Assembly: GCA_034440595.1 (NCBI GenBank)
Contig: JAWXCH010000256.1
Span: 1-31,714 of the forward strand
Direction: 5' to 3'
Length of the DNA stretch: 31,714 nt
Origin: JAWXCH01 sp034440595
GTDB taxonomy: Bacteria > Planctomycetota > Planctomycetia > Pirellulales > JALHPA01
The translations under genes and the position numbers were made by a program. Of the stretch, positions 20,849 to 29,154 are shown one piece after another. Every line of letters starts with the position of its first letter. Positions within the stretch are counted from its first letter, which is position 1. The notes under the pieces were generated by a model. That model was not told where the DNA came from, did no database searches, and saw nothing but the letters and a program-made list of their open reading frames with translations.

Positions 20849-23122
20849 CTAAACCGTCCCCTCCGACGCATCCGCAATCCGCGGTTCCGGTGGCTCAATG
20901 ACCACCTTCGGTTTGCGGTCGGCAGTGGTGCCAGGCACAATCGCCGGGCTGGTGGAGGTCTCTTCCATGATCTCTTTCAATTCGGTGGCGTCGATCACTT
21001 CGCGCTCCAAGAGTCGCTGAGCGAGTAGCTCCAGAGAAGCACGGCGCGATTCGAGAATATCGCGCACCTTTTCAATGCCATCGTCGATGATTCGGCGCAC
21101 TTCTTCGTCAATCTCGCGCGAGGTCTGCTCGCTGAAACTGCGTGGGCTGCCTAGCTCTGCACCGCCACCGGCCAAGAACGGCGAGCGGTTGCTCTCGCGG
21201 AAATTCACACGGCCCAGGCGGCTCATGCCAAATTCCATGACCATGCTACGGGCCAGTTCGCTGGCTCGCTCCAGGTCGTTCTGCGCACCGGTGGAGATAT
21301 CTTCAAAGACAATCTCTTCGGTAATCGTCCCGGCCAGCAGCACCTGAATGCGGCTCTCCAGTTCGCTCTTGGTCATCAGGTAGCGATCCCCCTCGGGGCG
21401 CTGCATGGTGTAGCCCAGCGCGGCCAGCCCACGCGGAATGATCGAGACCTTGTGAACCGGATCGGTATTCGGCAGGCAATAGGCCACCAGCGCGTGACCA
21501 CTTTCGTGGTACGCGACGCGCTGCTTCTCATCCAGGTGAATGACGCGCTGCTTCTTTTCAAGGCCAGCGGTAACGCGTTCGACACCATCGTTGAATTCTT
21601 GCATGCCGACGGTGGTGCGACTCTTTCGGGCGGCCAGCAGCGCCGCTTCGTTGACCAGGTTGGCAAGATCGGCACCGACAAAGCCACTGGTCAGCCCGGC
21701 AACTTCCTTGAGCGAGACGTTGCTATCGAGCTTTACGTTCTGCACGTGGACTTTGAGAATCGCCTCGCGGCCTCGGACATCCGGTCGGTCGACCAGCACA
21801 TGCCGGTCAAATCGACCAGGACGCAACAGTGCCGGGTCGAGCGTTTCTGGCCGGTTACTAGCGGCCAGCACAATCACGCCGCTATTGCCTTCAAAGCCGT
21901 CCATCTCAACCAACAGCGCATTGAGCGTTTGCTCACGTTCATCATGCCCGCCCACGACGCTGGAACCGCGGGTCTTGCCCAGCGCGTCCAATTCATCGAT
22001 GAAGATAATGCAGGGTGCCTTGGCTTCTGCCTGCTGGAACATATCACGCACTCGTGCTGCACCAACGCCAACGAACATTTCGACGAAGTCCGAGCCTGAC
22101 AGGCTAAAGAACGGCACGCCCGCCTCCCCGGCGATGGCCTTGGCCAGCAAAGTCTTGCCGGTTCCCGGCGGGCCGACGAGCAGAATCCCCTTGGGAATAC
22201 GCCCACCAAGCACTTGAAACTTTTCGGGAGTCTTCAGAAACTCGACGACCTCGCGCAGCTCTTCGACCGCTTCGTCAATGCCGGCGACATCGTCAAACGT
22301 AATTCCAAGATCCTCTTGAGCGTACATCTTGCCACGGCTGCGGCCAAAGGCCATTGGCGAACCGGCACCACCCAGTCTGCGCATCATCAAAAAGATGACC
22401 AGCACGAACAGGGCCGTGACGACGATCATCGGGATGTAGCTTTTCCAGACGCTCGGGGCTTCGGAATGATTGAAGTGTACCTCGTGTTGGTACATCAGTG
22501 CTTCCAGAGCCGCAGAAGAGTGTTCGTTGCGGCCGATATCAGTCACAAACGGGACGCGTTCGGTCTTGGGCTCTTCTGGCTTGGTTCCCTCAGCAGCGGC
22601 CGCAACGGTGCCCCCTGCTTCGACTTTGGGCGCATCGGTTTTTGCGACAGATGTGCCGTCGGCTGCGGTGGTCGATTTTGCGGGCGTGGCATTTGAGTTA
22701 GGTGATTTGGCCGTGTCTGCGATTTCTGTGTCAGGAGAGGCTTTTGGCTTGGCACTGTCGCCGGCAGACGGGGCAAACAGGTCGGCGGGCTTTGAGTCTT
22801 TGAGTTTGGTTCGCTGCACGGTGCCGATGACCTGAAAATCCTCCAGCTTAATGTCTTTGAGCTGCGAATATTCGACGCTGTTATCCTGCGAACGGACCAC
22901 ACGCAGTGCTGGATTCGGATTGTCGTTGTTCTCCACCAACTTTTTAAAGTCGCTGAAGTCGATCTTCACCTGACTGCTACTGGCGTTGTAGGTCACAATC
23001 ACGAGGATTGCGACGCTCATGATCACAAACAACCACAATGCACCCTGGCCGAACCCGGTTGGTTTGCGGTCTGCCGGTTTGCGTTCCGCCGGTTTGGCCT
23101 TGTTCTCGGGTTTATTTTCCAT
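20849..23122 (-). CDS. ftsH: ATP-dependent zinc metalloprotease FtsH with an enlarged periplasmic region
   Basis: 757 residues against roughly 610-650 in most bacteria. It is a membrane-anchored AAA+ protease that removes unneeded or misfolded membrane and regulatory proteins. Order: TM1 (~29-45), periplasmic part, TM2 (~229-246), Walker A GPPGTGKT (317-324), Walker B IIFIDE (372-377), second region of homology with NRPETLDPALLRPGRFDR (423-440), zinc site HESGH (539-543), and a candidate third ligand Asp616. All catalytic residues are present. The extra length is a low-complexity Ala/Lys/Pro/Thr stretch at ~107-190 between the two membrane segments. GAAGGA lies about 12 bp before the ATG. It is transcribed alone, opposite dxr. 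Confidence 0.96.
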   Translation of the reverse strand: MENKPENKAKPAERKPADRKPTGFGQGALWLFVIMSVAILVIVTYNASSSQVKIDFSDFKKLVENNDNPNPALRVVRSQDNSVEYSQLKDIKLEDFQVIGTVQRTKLKDSKPADLFAPSAGDSAKPKASPDTEIADTAKSPNSNATPAKSTTAADGTSVAKTDAPKVEAGGTVAAAAEGTKPEEPKTERVPFVTDIGRNEHSSAALEALMYQHEVHFNHSEAPSVWKSYIPMIVVTALFVLVIFLMMRRLGGAGSPMAFGRSRGKMYAQEDLGITFDDVAGIDEAVEELREVVEFLKTPEKFQVLGGRIPKGILLVGPPGTGKTLLAKAIAGEAGVPFFSLSGSDFVEMFVGVGAARVRDMFQQAEAKAPCIIFIDELDALGKTRGSSVVGGHDEREQTLNALLVEMDGFEGNSGVIVLAASNRPETLDPALLRPGRFDRHVLVDRPDVRGREAILKVHVQNVKLDSNVSLKEVAGLTSGFVGADLANLVNEAALLAARKSRTTVGMQEFNDGVERVTAGLEKKQRVIHLDEKQRVAYHESGHALVAYCLPNTDPVHKVSIIPRGLAALGYTMQRPEGDRYLMTKSELESRIQVLLAGTITEEIVFEDISTGAQNDLERASELARSMVMEFGMSRLGRVNFRESNRSPFLAGGGAELGSPRSFSEQTSREIDEEVRRIIDDGIEKVRDILESRRASLELLAQRLLEREVIDATELKEIMEETSTSPAIVPGTTADRKPKVVIEPPEPRIADASEGTV

Positions 23123-23847
23123 TCGGAATCTGATCCTTCGTAAGTAAGCTCAAAACGAAAACTGTGCCGTGGTACCACCTTCGGGCCAACCTTGGCCAAC
23201 GACGATCACCGTGGTATCCACATGACGTTATCATCTACATTGCGTCATTCCAGGGTGCCCCCATGAATTCCCGGCAATTGTCGGGAAATGCGTGCCGAAC
23301 AGCCCGTGCAAACCTCCTTTTGCAACAAATCGGCACAACCACGACCAAATTGGTCCACAGATACTCTGTATTTTACGTCATCCTAAGGCCATAGGTTCAG
23401 ACCTATTGCCTTGCACTATCCTATGCATCACCACCTGAACTTACAACGATCCAACCGTTCCGCGCGGGGCGAGAGCCGGAACGCTTGAAGTTGGGTTGTC
23501 GCGTTGCAAGTATCCATTTACAATCAGCTTAGGAAAAGGGGGTATCAGCGGTTAATTGCCTGTTCGGGAAAGTTTGCTTCCCCGGCACGGTCCAAACCGT
23601 TGCTGCCTCCGTAGTAAATCAGTGCTACCTAATCGAGGGAATTGCGCCAGCGGTGCAGCCCGACCGGGTAGCTGAGTTAGCGGCATAATTGGCTCGCCTG
23701 GCGGTTTAGCGTCGCAAGAATTGGCCCCAGTGGGCGAATCCCTTTAGGTGCTGGCAATCGTTTGAAATGGGCCGCCGCCGGCAAACTGCTGGCCGGACCA
23801 ACCACATCCTTTTGACTTTGACGCGGATAATTCCTGCTGAACCTCAC
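23123..23847. other. Long divergent intergenic region between ftsH and dxr
   Basis: 725 bp without a supported gene. Small hairpins occur at about 23271-23286 (CCCGGCAATTGTCGGG) and 23457-23482 (GTTCCG...CGGAAC), and a pair of phrases near 23386-23408 (GGCCATAGG/CCTATTGCC). No tRNA cloverleaf, RNase P or tmRNA signature was found. It must hold promoters for both genes. Confidence 0.5.
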
Positions 23848-25035
23848 ATGAACCCTCGAGCCAAGAATATCGCGGTATTTGGCTCGACTGGCAGCATTGG
23901 GGTTAATGCTCTGCGCGTCATTGCGGCGGCACCGGGCTGCCTGCGTGCGGTGGCGCTTTCGGCGCATTCCAATACCGAGCTGGCGTTAACACAGGCGATC
24001 GAACACCGGCCACTCTGGCTAGTTATTACAGATCCACGGGCGGCTGCGGCGCAAGACTGGAGCAGTCTGCCCCCTGAAACGGAACTACTGACCGGGCGAG
24101 AGCAACTTGAGGCGGTCATCTCGCAAGGAGCAGCTTCGGCTACCCGCAGCGAGCGGATTGATACCGTACTAGCGGCGATCGTCGGCAGTGCCGGGCTGCA
24201 TAGCACCTGGGCCGCCGTTCAAGCCGGCATGACGGTGGCATTGGCCAATAAAGAGACACTGGTGCTGGCCGGATCGCTGTTCATGCGCGAGGCGGCCAAA
24301 ACCGGCGCGACGATCCTGCCGGTCGATAGCGAACATAGCGCGGTGTTTCAGTGCCTGCAAAGCGGGCGACGATCAGAATTGCAGCGAATCATACTGACTG
24401 CCAGTGGTGGGCCGTTTCGCAATCATACTGCCGAGCAACTGCAAAGCGTGACGGTCGACGATGCACTGCGGCATCCCAACTGGCAGATGGGACCAAAAAT
24501 CACGATCGACTCAGCCACCATGATGAACAAGGCGCTAGAGATCATCGAAGCGCGGTGGCTGTTTGATTTGCAACCAGAGCAGATTGACGTAGTCATTCAC
24601 CCGCAGTCGATTGTGCATTCGCTGGTTGAATTCATAGACGGTTCGGTAATCGCACAGCTTGGTCCACCGGATATGAAGCTACCGATCCAGTATGCGCTGC
24701 GTTATCCAGAACGCTGCGAGGGGATTGCGCCGCGGCTGGATTTTCAAGAGACACTGCGGCTGGACTTTTCGCCCCCCGATCACGATCGATTTCCCGCCTT
24801 GGAACTGGGGCTGGAAGCGGCCCGCGTGGGCGGGACGGTAGGAGCAGTTTTGAATGCCGCCAATGAAGCGGCTGTTGGACAATTTCTGGCCGGCGAATTG
24901 CCGTTTTGCGACATCGTGCCGGCCTGTCGACGTATTATTGAGCAACATCAATTTGAATCTCAGCCTTCGCTTGCCCAATTGTTGGCAATCGACGGCTGGG
25001 CTCGCCAGGAGGTTACACGTTGGGTACACACCTAA
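23848..25035 (+). CDS. dxr: 1-deoxy-D-xylulose 5-phosphate reductoisomerase
   Basis: 395 residues from the ATG at 23848. The frame extends 27 codons upstream, but this start gives the standard N-terminus (KNIAVFGSTGSIG). Dxr converts DXP to 2-C-methylerythritol 4-phosphate with NADPH and Mg or Mn, the second step of the MEP isoprenoid pathway. Seen: NADPH loop FGSTGSIG (11-18), ALANKETLV (131-139), metal and substrate motif PVDSEHSAVFQCL (D160, E162, H163), the flexible flap SGGPFR (186-191) and LRHPNWQMGPKITIDSATMMNKALEIIEARWLF. All catalytic residues are present. Its stop overlaps the rseP start by 16 bp, so the two are co-translated. Confidence 0.97.
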   Translation: MNPRAKNIAVFGSTGSIGVNALRVIAAAPGCLRAVALSAHSNTELALTQAIEHRPLWLVITDPRAAAAQDWSSLPPETELLTGREQLEAVISQGAASATRSERIDTVLAAIVGSAGLHSTWAAVQAGMTVALANKETLVLAGSLFMREAAKTGATILPVDSEHSAVFQCLQSGRRSELQRIILTASGGPFRNHTAEQLQSVTVDDALRHPNWQMGPKITIDSATMMNKALEIIEARWLFDLQPEQIDVVIHPQSIVHSLVEFIDGSVIAQLGPPDMKLPIQYALRYPERCEGIAPRLDFQETLRLDFSPPDHDRFPALELGLEAARVGGTVGAVLNAANEAAVGQFLAGELPFCDIVPACRRIIEQHQFESQPSLAQLLAIDGWARQEVTRWVHT

Positions 25036-27170
25036 TTTTTGCTGGACTGTTTGATTCACTTGGGTGGATTCTGAATCCGCATAACTGGGGAATCGTCGCG
25101 CAAGTCGCGCTCGGGTTAGGCTTTGTCATTTTTGTCCACGAGCTAGGGCACTTTCTGGTGGCCAAGGCTTGCGGCGTGAAATGCGAAAAATTCTACCTCG
25201 GCTTCGATATCTACGGGCTGAAGCTCTGCAAGTTCCAATACGGCGAGACCGAGTACGGCATCGGCATTCTGCCGCTGGGCGGGTACGTCAAGATGCTCGG
25301 CCAGGACGACAATCCGTACCGTGCCTCAGAAGAAATGCAGCGTGCCAAGACGCAGACACCGCACATTCCGTCGGGCGATTTGCCCCCTGAACCGACCAGC
25401 GACCCGCATGCCCCGTACGATCCGCGCAGCTACATGGCGCAAAGTGTGCCCGAGCGGATGGCGATCATCTCCGCTGGCGTGATTATGAACATTATCTTTG
25501 CGTTTCTGATGGCGACGCTGGCCTACTACATCGGCGTGAAGGAGATGCCTTGCCGTCTCTCGGGCGTGCTGCCGGGTGGAGCTGCCTGGAAGGCGAATGC
25601 GCAACCTGGCGATCTCGTAATCAAAATCGGCGACATGGAGAACCCAAAATACGACGATTTGCGGAAAGAAGTTAGCCTCAACAAGGCAAAGCAGGATTTG
25701 GAATTTGTTGTTCAGCGAAATGGGCAGGAAAAAGTCCTGACGCTTGTTCCAAAAAACGACTTGGGAGTGCCGATGATCGGTGTCACCGGCCCACAGACGC
25801 TGGAGGTTATGCAGTCGCAGGCCGCCGAGCGCTTTTCCGCAGCGGATCGCGCCGTGCCGATGCTGCTGCCTGGTGATACGATCCTGAAGGTCGGCAATGT
25901 CGAAGTTACAACCGACGTCGCTTTGAAACGTGAACTGGTCGCACATCAGGGTGAGGAAATCAAGCTCACCGTGCAACCGCCAACTCCTCCTGCCCCACCG
26001 GGCAGCCAAGTGGGGAAATCGGAAGAGGAGATTGCCGCCGATGATGCCAAGCGCAAGCCGGCACCGATTGTGGTCACGATTCCGCCTAGCCCGGTGAAGA
26101 CGCTAGGCATTGAGATGACCGCCACGCCGATCACCGGCGTGCAACTTGAATCACCTGCGGCAGTAGCAGGTTTCAAGGTCGGCGATGAACTGGTCTCGAT
26201 CGACGGCCAGCCGATTGGTGATCCGTTGACGCTGGCCGATCGTCTGGCCAAGCGCGGTGCCAAGGAGGAAACCAGTAAGGTCGTTGTGCGGCGAGATAAG
26301 AAAGAGGTTCCACTTGAGGTGAAACTGCGAAAAGTCACTTGGCTGGAAGATGGATTTGGAATTGACGGCAGTGTCTCAGTGCCTGCGCTAGGTATCGCCT
26401 ATCGCACTACACCAACTGTCGCCGCGGCGGTCCCAGGAAGTCCCGCCGAAAAAGCTGGTATCAAAGCGGGGGACAAGATTACTTCGGCCCAATTGGTTTT
26501 GCCGCAAGGGTACTTGCAGTCAGACATTGACGTTCGACAAGCGCCGCCACTGGGTCTGGCCGATGAAGAGACACTGCACCAATTTCGCTGGCCCGCCGTG
26601 GTAGAAGCATTGCAGACGCATCACCCACGCGGAACGGTGCGATTAACTCGCGCAACCAAGGACGAGCAGAAGCCAGACGTGATTGAGCTGGTGGCGGTGG
26701 ATTCGCCAGACTACTTTAACGCCGACCGCGGGATCGTGTTGACTAACGAGATGGTCGTGCGCGAGGTGAGTGGCTTCGGTGAAGCATCGAAGTTAGGTTA
26801 TCGCAAGACGGTCGATTCGCTGCTGATGGTTTATAGTTTTCTACAGCGTGTTTGGAATGGAGATATCTCGCCAAGAATGCTGGGCGGGCCGGTCACCATC
26901 GCTCAGGCCGCAGGCCAATCGGCCGAGCAAGGCTTTCCCTCGCTGCTGTTGTTCTTGACGATGCTCAGTGCCAACCTGGCCGTGGTGAACTTTTTGCCGA
27001 TCCCAGTCCTGGACGGCGGGCACATGGTCTTTTTGATCTACGAAGGTGTCACCGGCAAACCGCCTAGCGAAAAGGTGTTCGTCCTGCTGACGTACCTCGG
27101 CTTCGCCTTTGTACTAACGCTGATGCTGTTCGTACTCGGACTGGACTTTGGCTTTGTGTCGCGGTGGTAG
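25020..27170 (+). CDS. rseP: RseP-type site-2 intramembrane metalloprotease with several PDZ domains
   Basis: 716 residues, far longer than the ~450 of E. coli RseP. The start is a TTG inside the dxr 3' end: AGGAGG at 25007-25012 sits 7 bp before it, an excellent site, and there is no better in-frame ATG before the catalytic segment. Active site: HELGH (40-44) in the first membrane helix and PVLDGGH (~663-668) near the C-terminus. Conserved YDPRSYMAQSVPERMAIISAGVIMN (~133-157) leads the second helix. Between are PDZ-like segments at ~180-245, ~280-320, ~370-435 and ~458-560. It should cut single-pass membrane proteins, classically anti-sigma factors. dxr-rseP neighbourhood is common in bacteria; no anti-sigma gene is nearby. 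Confidence 0.93.
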   Translation: MGTHLIFAGLFDSLGWILNPHNWGIVAQVALGLGFVIFVHELGHFLVAKACGVKCEKFYLGFDIYGLKLCKFQYGETEYGIGILPLGGYVKMLGQDDNPYRASEEMQRAKTQTPHIPSGDLPPEPTSDPHAPYDPRSYMAQSVPERMAIISAGVIMNIIFAFLMATLAYYIGVKEMPCRLSGVLPGGAAWKANAQPGDLVIKIGDMENPKYDDLRKEVSLNKAKQDLEFVVQRNGQEKVLTLVPKNDLGVPMIGVTGPQTLEVMQSQAAERFSAADRAVPMLLPGDTILKVGNVEVTTDVALKRELVAHQGEEIKLTVQPPTPPAPPGSQVGKSEEEIAADDAKRKPAPIVVTIPPSPVKTLGIEMTATPITGVQLESPAAVAGFKVGDELVSIDGQPIGDPLTLADRLAKRGAKEETSKVVVRRDKKEVPLEVKLRKVTWLEDGFGIDGSVSVPALGIAYRTTPTVAAAVPGSPAEKAGIKAGDKITSAQLVLPQGYLQSDIDVRQAPPLGLADEETLHQFRWPAVVEALQTHHPRGTVRLTRATKDEQKPDVIELVAVDSPDYFNADRGIVLTNEMVVREVSGFGEASKLGYRKTVDSLLMVYSFLQRVWNGDISPRMLGGPVTIAQAAGQSAEQGFPSLLLFLTMLSANLAVVNFLPIPVLDGGHMVFLIYEGVTGKPPSEKVFVLLTYLGFAFVLTLMLFVLGLDFGFVSRW

Positions 27171-27178
27171 ACAACGAT

Positions 27179-27219
27179 CCTGCGATTGATGCTCGGCTCA
27201 TGCTAGCATCAATCGCAGG
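27179..27219 (+). terminator. Perfect 15-bp stem after rseP
   Basis: CCTGCGATTGATGCT (27179-27193) pairs perfectly with AGCATCAATCGCAGG (27205-27219) across an 11-base loop, starting 8 bp after the rseP stop. GTACGTTTTAG follows, a weak U-tract. Likely a terminator or 3'-end stabiliser; alternatively an operator. Confidence 0.65.
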
Positions 27220-27312
27220 GGTACGTTTTAGTCGCGTTGACTTATTTCGTCATAAATGCGACAAACTGGCAGTTCTTGCCTTGAATCCACATTTCCCAGG
27301 AGGGGTACTCTC

Positions 27313-28968
27313 ATGCGTAGCACGGATGCTTTGCGCTCGGTTTGTTTTCAATTCTGTGTAGCCGCAGTAGTTGCCGCTTGTTTTCTAGGTTTCTTACAGC
27401 ACGCATCGGCAGAGGCACCGGTGAAAGTCCCGGCCAAACCGGCAACCGCGACGTTGCAGCCTGGTGAAGTTGTGAACGAGCCGAGTAAGGAGGAGAAGAA
27501 TGCAAAATCCCTAGAGACAAGCAAAGCTATTGACGACATGCGGCAGGTACAGAAAGCAAGAGACCTAATCAAAAAGTCTCCCGTATTTACTCAAGCCGAG
27601 TCAAACCGAAGAAAACTCAACTCGGAGCAACTCAAGGAATACCGTAGACGAATCGGTCCATTGCCAAAGTCGGTCGAGGGGGCCGAACTTCCGCAAGAGG
27701 AACTAGTCGATCTTCAGATGGATATGATGTTGATCAGCTTGCAGCTAATGGAAGCCGGAATTGAGGAGAACGTTTTACAAGCAGCATGTCAGTGCTTGGC
27801 GATTGAGCTCTTGAAACTTCGTGTCCTGGAAAACTACCTCGCTGAAATTGCCGAAGACGAACAAGCCAAAGAGGTCGATCGGCAGCAGAAAGAAGCTCAT
27901 TCCGCCAAGAAGACAGTTGCGGCCAAAGCTTCTCCGGAGCCAGTCAAGTCAGGAAGTAAGCCAAAAGCCGAGTTCTCGTTGAGTGCGTCCAAGGTCTCCG
28001 CCGAAGAGGCGAATGAAGCGACGCGCAAAAAGCTGGCGGCAACTTGCAGCGTGGAGTTCGCCGATACGAGTCTGGAAGAGGCGCTGAAGGTCATCACCGA
28101 CAAGGGGAACGTCCAGTGCCATATCGAGCCACAGAGCCTGAGAATGGCCGGGGGCGATCCAAATGCACCGGTTCAATTGAAGATGAAGGACGTACCGCTG
28201 GAGATGGTGCTGACACAGCTACTGCGCGACAAAAACCTGGGCTACACACTCGAGCATGGCGTCGTCATGGTTTGCACGGCGTGGAACATTCCGGCTGAAA
28301 CCGAGACGAAGGTTTATGCGGCGCCGAACCATACCGAGCATGCACTTGCGATTCTGGTTCAGAATGTCTTGCAGCGTCAATCCAGTGCTATCGCCCCAGT
28401 TGCAACAAGCAGCCTGGCCAGTCATTCTGGGATGCCCCTGTATGCCAGCTTTCCGGAAGGTCTAGTAGAAGGAGGAGGTACCATCGAATGTACCGCCACT
28501 GAATGTACTGCCACCATTGCTCCTCCCACTTGTTACATTGCGCCTTGCTACCCTGGGCCAGTTGTTCGCCAAGTTCCTTACTCGTTTAACGGATTTTCCA
28601 GCGTCCATGCTTTTCGCGGCACGATTGTCGTCACAACTACCGCCGAAGAACATGGCCGGATTGAGAAACTGATCAAACAGCTCTCAGAGGCCAAAGCATT
28701 GGACGCATCTGGTCCGCAGCCGTCTGTGTGTACACCTCATGTAACAGCCGCCCCGCCGGCGTATACTTCTCCGCCGGCCTATACAACTCCGGGCTATCCG
28801 GCCTACAGTGCCCCGGGCAATCCTGCGCCGCCTCAAGTCGTGCCGGTGACCGTGTTTAATCCTGACGGCACATCTCGAACCGTCATGGCACCGCAGCCGG
28901 TGCCGGCACTTCCGCAAGCAGCACGGCCCGCGACAATACCTCCGCCCGGGGAATTTGGCACCGAGTAG
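27313..28968 (+). CDS. Exported protein with a secretin/TonB short N-terminal (STN)-like domain
   Basis: 551 residues from the ATG at 27313, which follows AGGAGGGG (27300-27305, 7 bp spacing); an in-frame start 19 codons earlier has no such site. The signal peptide runs to about residue 37 (VAAVVAACFLGFLQHASAEA). Residues ~60-220 are highly charged and helical. Residues ~245-320 read as an STN-like domain: VEFADTSLEEALKVITDKGN, then VQLKMKDVPLEMVLTQLLRDKNL, GYTLEHGVVMVC. HGRIEKLIKQLSEA (~447-462) resembles the end of a secretin N-domain. The C-terminus is Pro/Tyr-rich (PPAYTSPPAYTTPGYP). No secretin barrel follows, so it is not a channel; a periplasmic adaptor role is inference. Confidence 0.8.
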   Translation: MRSTDALRSVCFQFCVAAVVAACFLGFLQHASAEAPVKVPAKPATATLQPGEVVNEPSKEEKNAKSLETSKAIDDMRQVQKARDLIKKSPVFTQAESNRRKLNSEQLKEYRRRIGPLPKSVEGAELPQEELVDLQMDMMLISLQLMEAGIEENVLQAACQCLAIELLKLRVLENYLAEIAEDEQAKEVDRQQKEAHSAKKTVAAKASPEPVKSGSKPKAEFSLSASKVSAEEANEATRKKLAATCSVEFADTSLEEALKVITDKGNVQCHIEPQSLRMAGGDPNAPVQLKMKDVPLEMVLTQLLRDKNLGYTLEHGVVMVCTAWNIPAETETKVYAAPNHTEHALAILVQNVLQRQSSAIAPVATSSLASHSGMPLYASFPEGLVEGGGTIECTATECTATIAPPTCYIAPCYPGPVVRQVPYSFNGFSSVHAFRGTIVVTTTAEEHGRIEKLIKQLSEAKALDASGPQPSVCTPHVTAAPPAYTSPPAYTTPGYPAYSAPGNPAPPQVVPVTVFNPDGTSRTVMAPQPVPALPQAARPATIPPPGEFGTE

Positions 28969-29040
28969 AAAGTGCGCAAGAGGTTCAGAAACAAATGCTG
29001 CCGAGTCGCCGATATTGCCCGCACTTGGAAAAGGTTAAAC

Positions 29041-29057
29041 GGCACGGGGACCGTGCT
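29041..29057 (-). repeat. GGCACGG hairpin, second copy
   Basis: GGCACGGGGACCGTGCT preceded by TTAAAC, matching 6879-6895 with one change, about 95 bp past the glmS stop on the minus strand. Confidence 0.45.
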
Positions 29058-29078
29058 TACAACATTTGCGCGATTCCG

Positions 29079-29100
29079 CGCTCCGCTGGCGCGTCGCGGC
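29079..29100 (+). repeat. 22-bp dispersed repeat, copy 2
   Basis: Identical to 5640-5661. Here it directly abuts a palindromic GATTCCCGCCTGCGCGGGAAT phrase (29109-29128). Confidence 0.5.
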
Positions 29101-29108
29101 GGAACTGG

Positions 29109-29134
29109 ATTCCCGCCTGCGCGGGAATGACGGG
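29109..29134. repeat. REP-like palindrome TTCCCGC...GCGGGAA
   Basis: TTCCCGC/GCGGGAA stem around CTGC, followed by TGACGGGA. Strings of this kind are widespread intergenic repeats in many bacteria (recollection). It lies 20 bp after the glmS stop on the minus strand. Confidence 0.5.
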
Positions 29135-29154
29135 AGGGCGGGAGAGGTGAATAA

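Noticed and set aside
23123..23847. A structural RNA (RNase P, tmRNA, tRNA) in the ftsH-dxr gap
   Set aside because: Only isolated small hairpins; none of the conserved cores I know could be matched.
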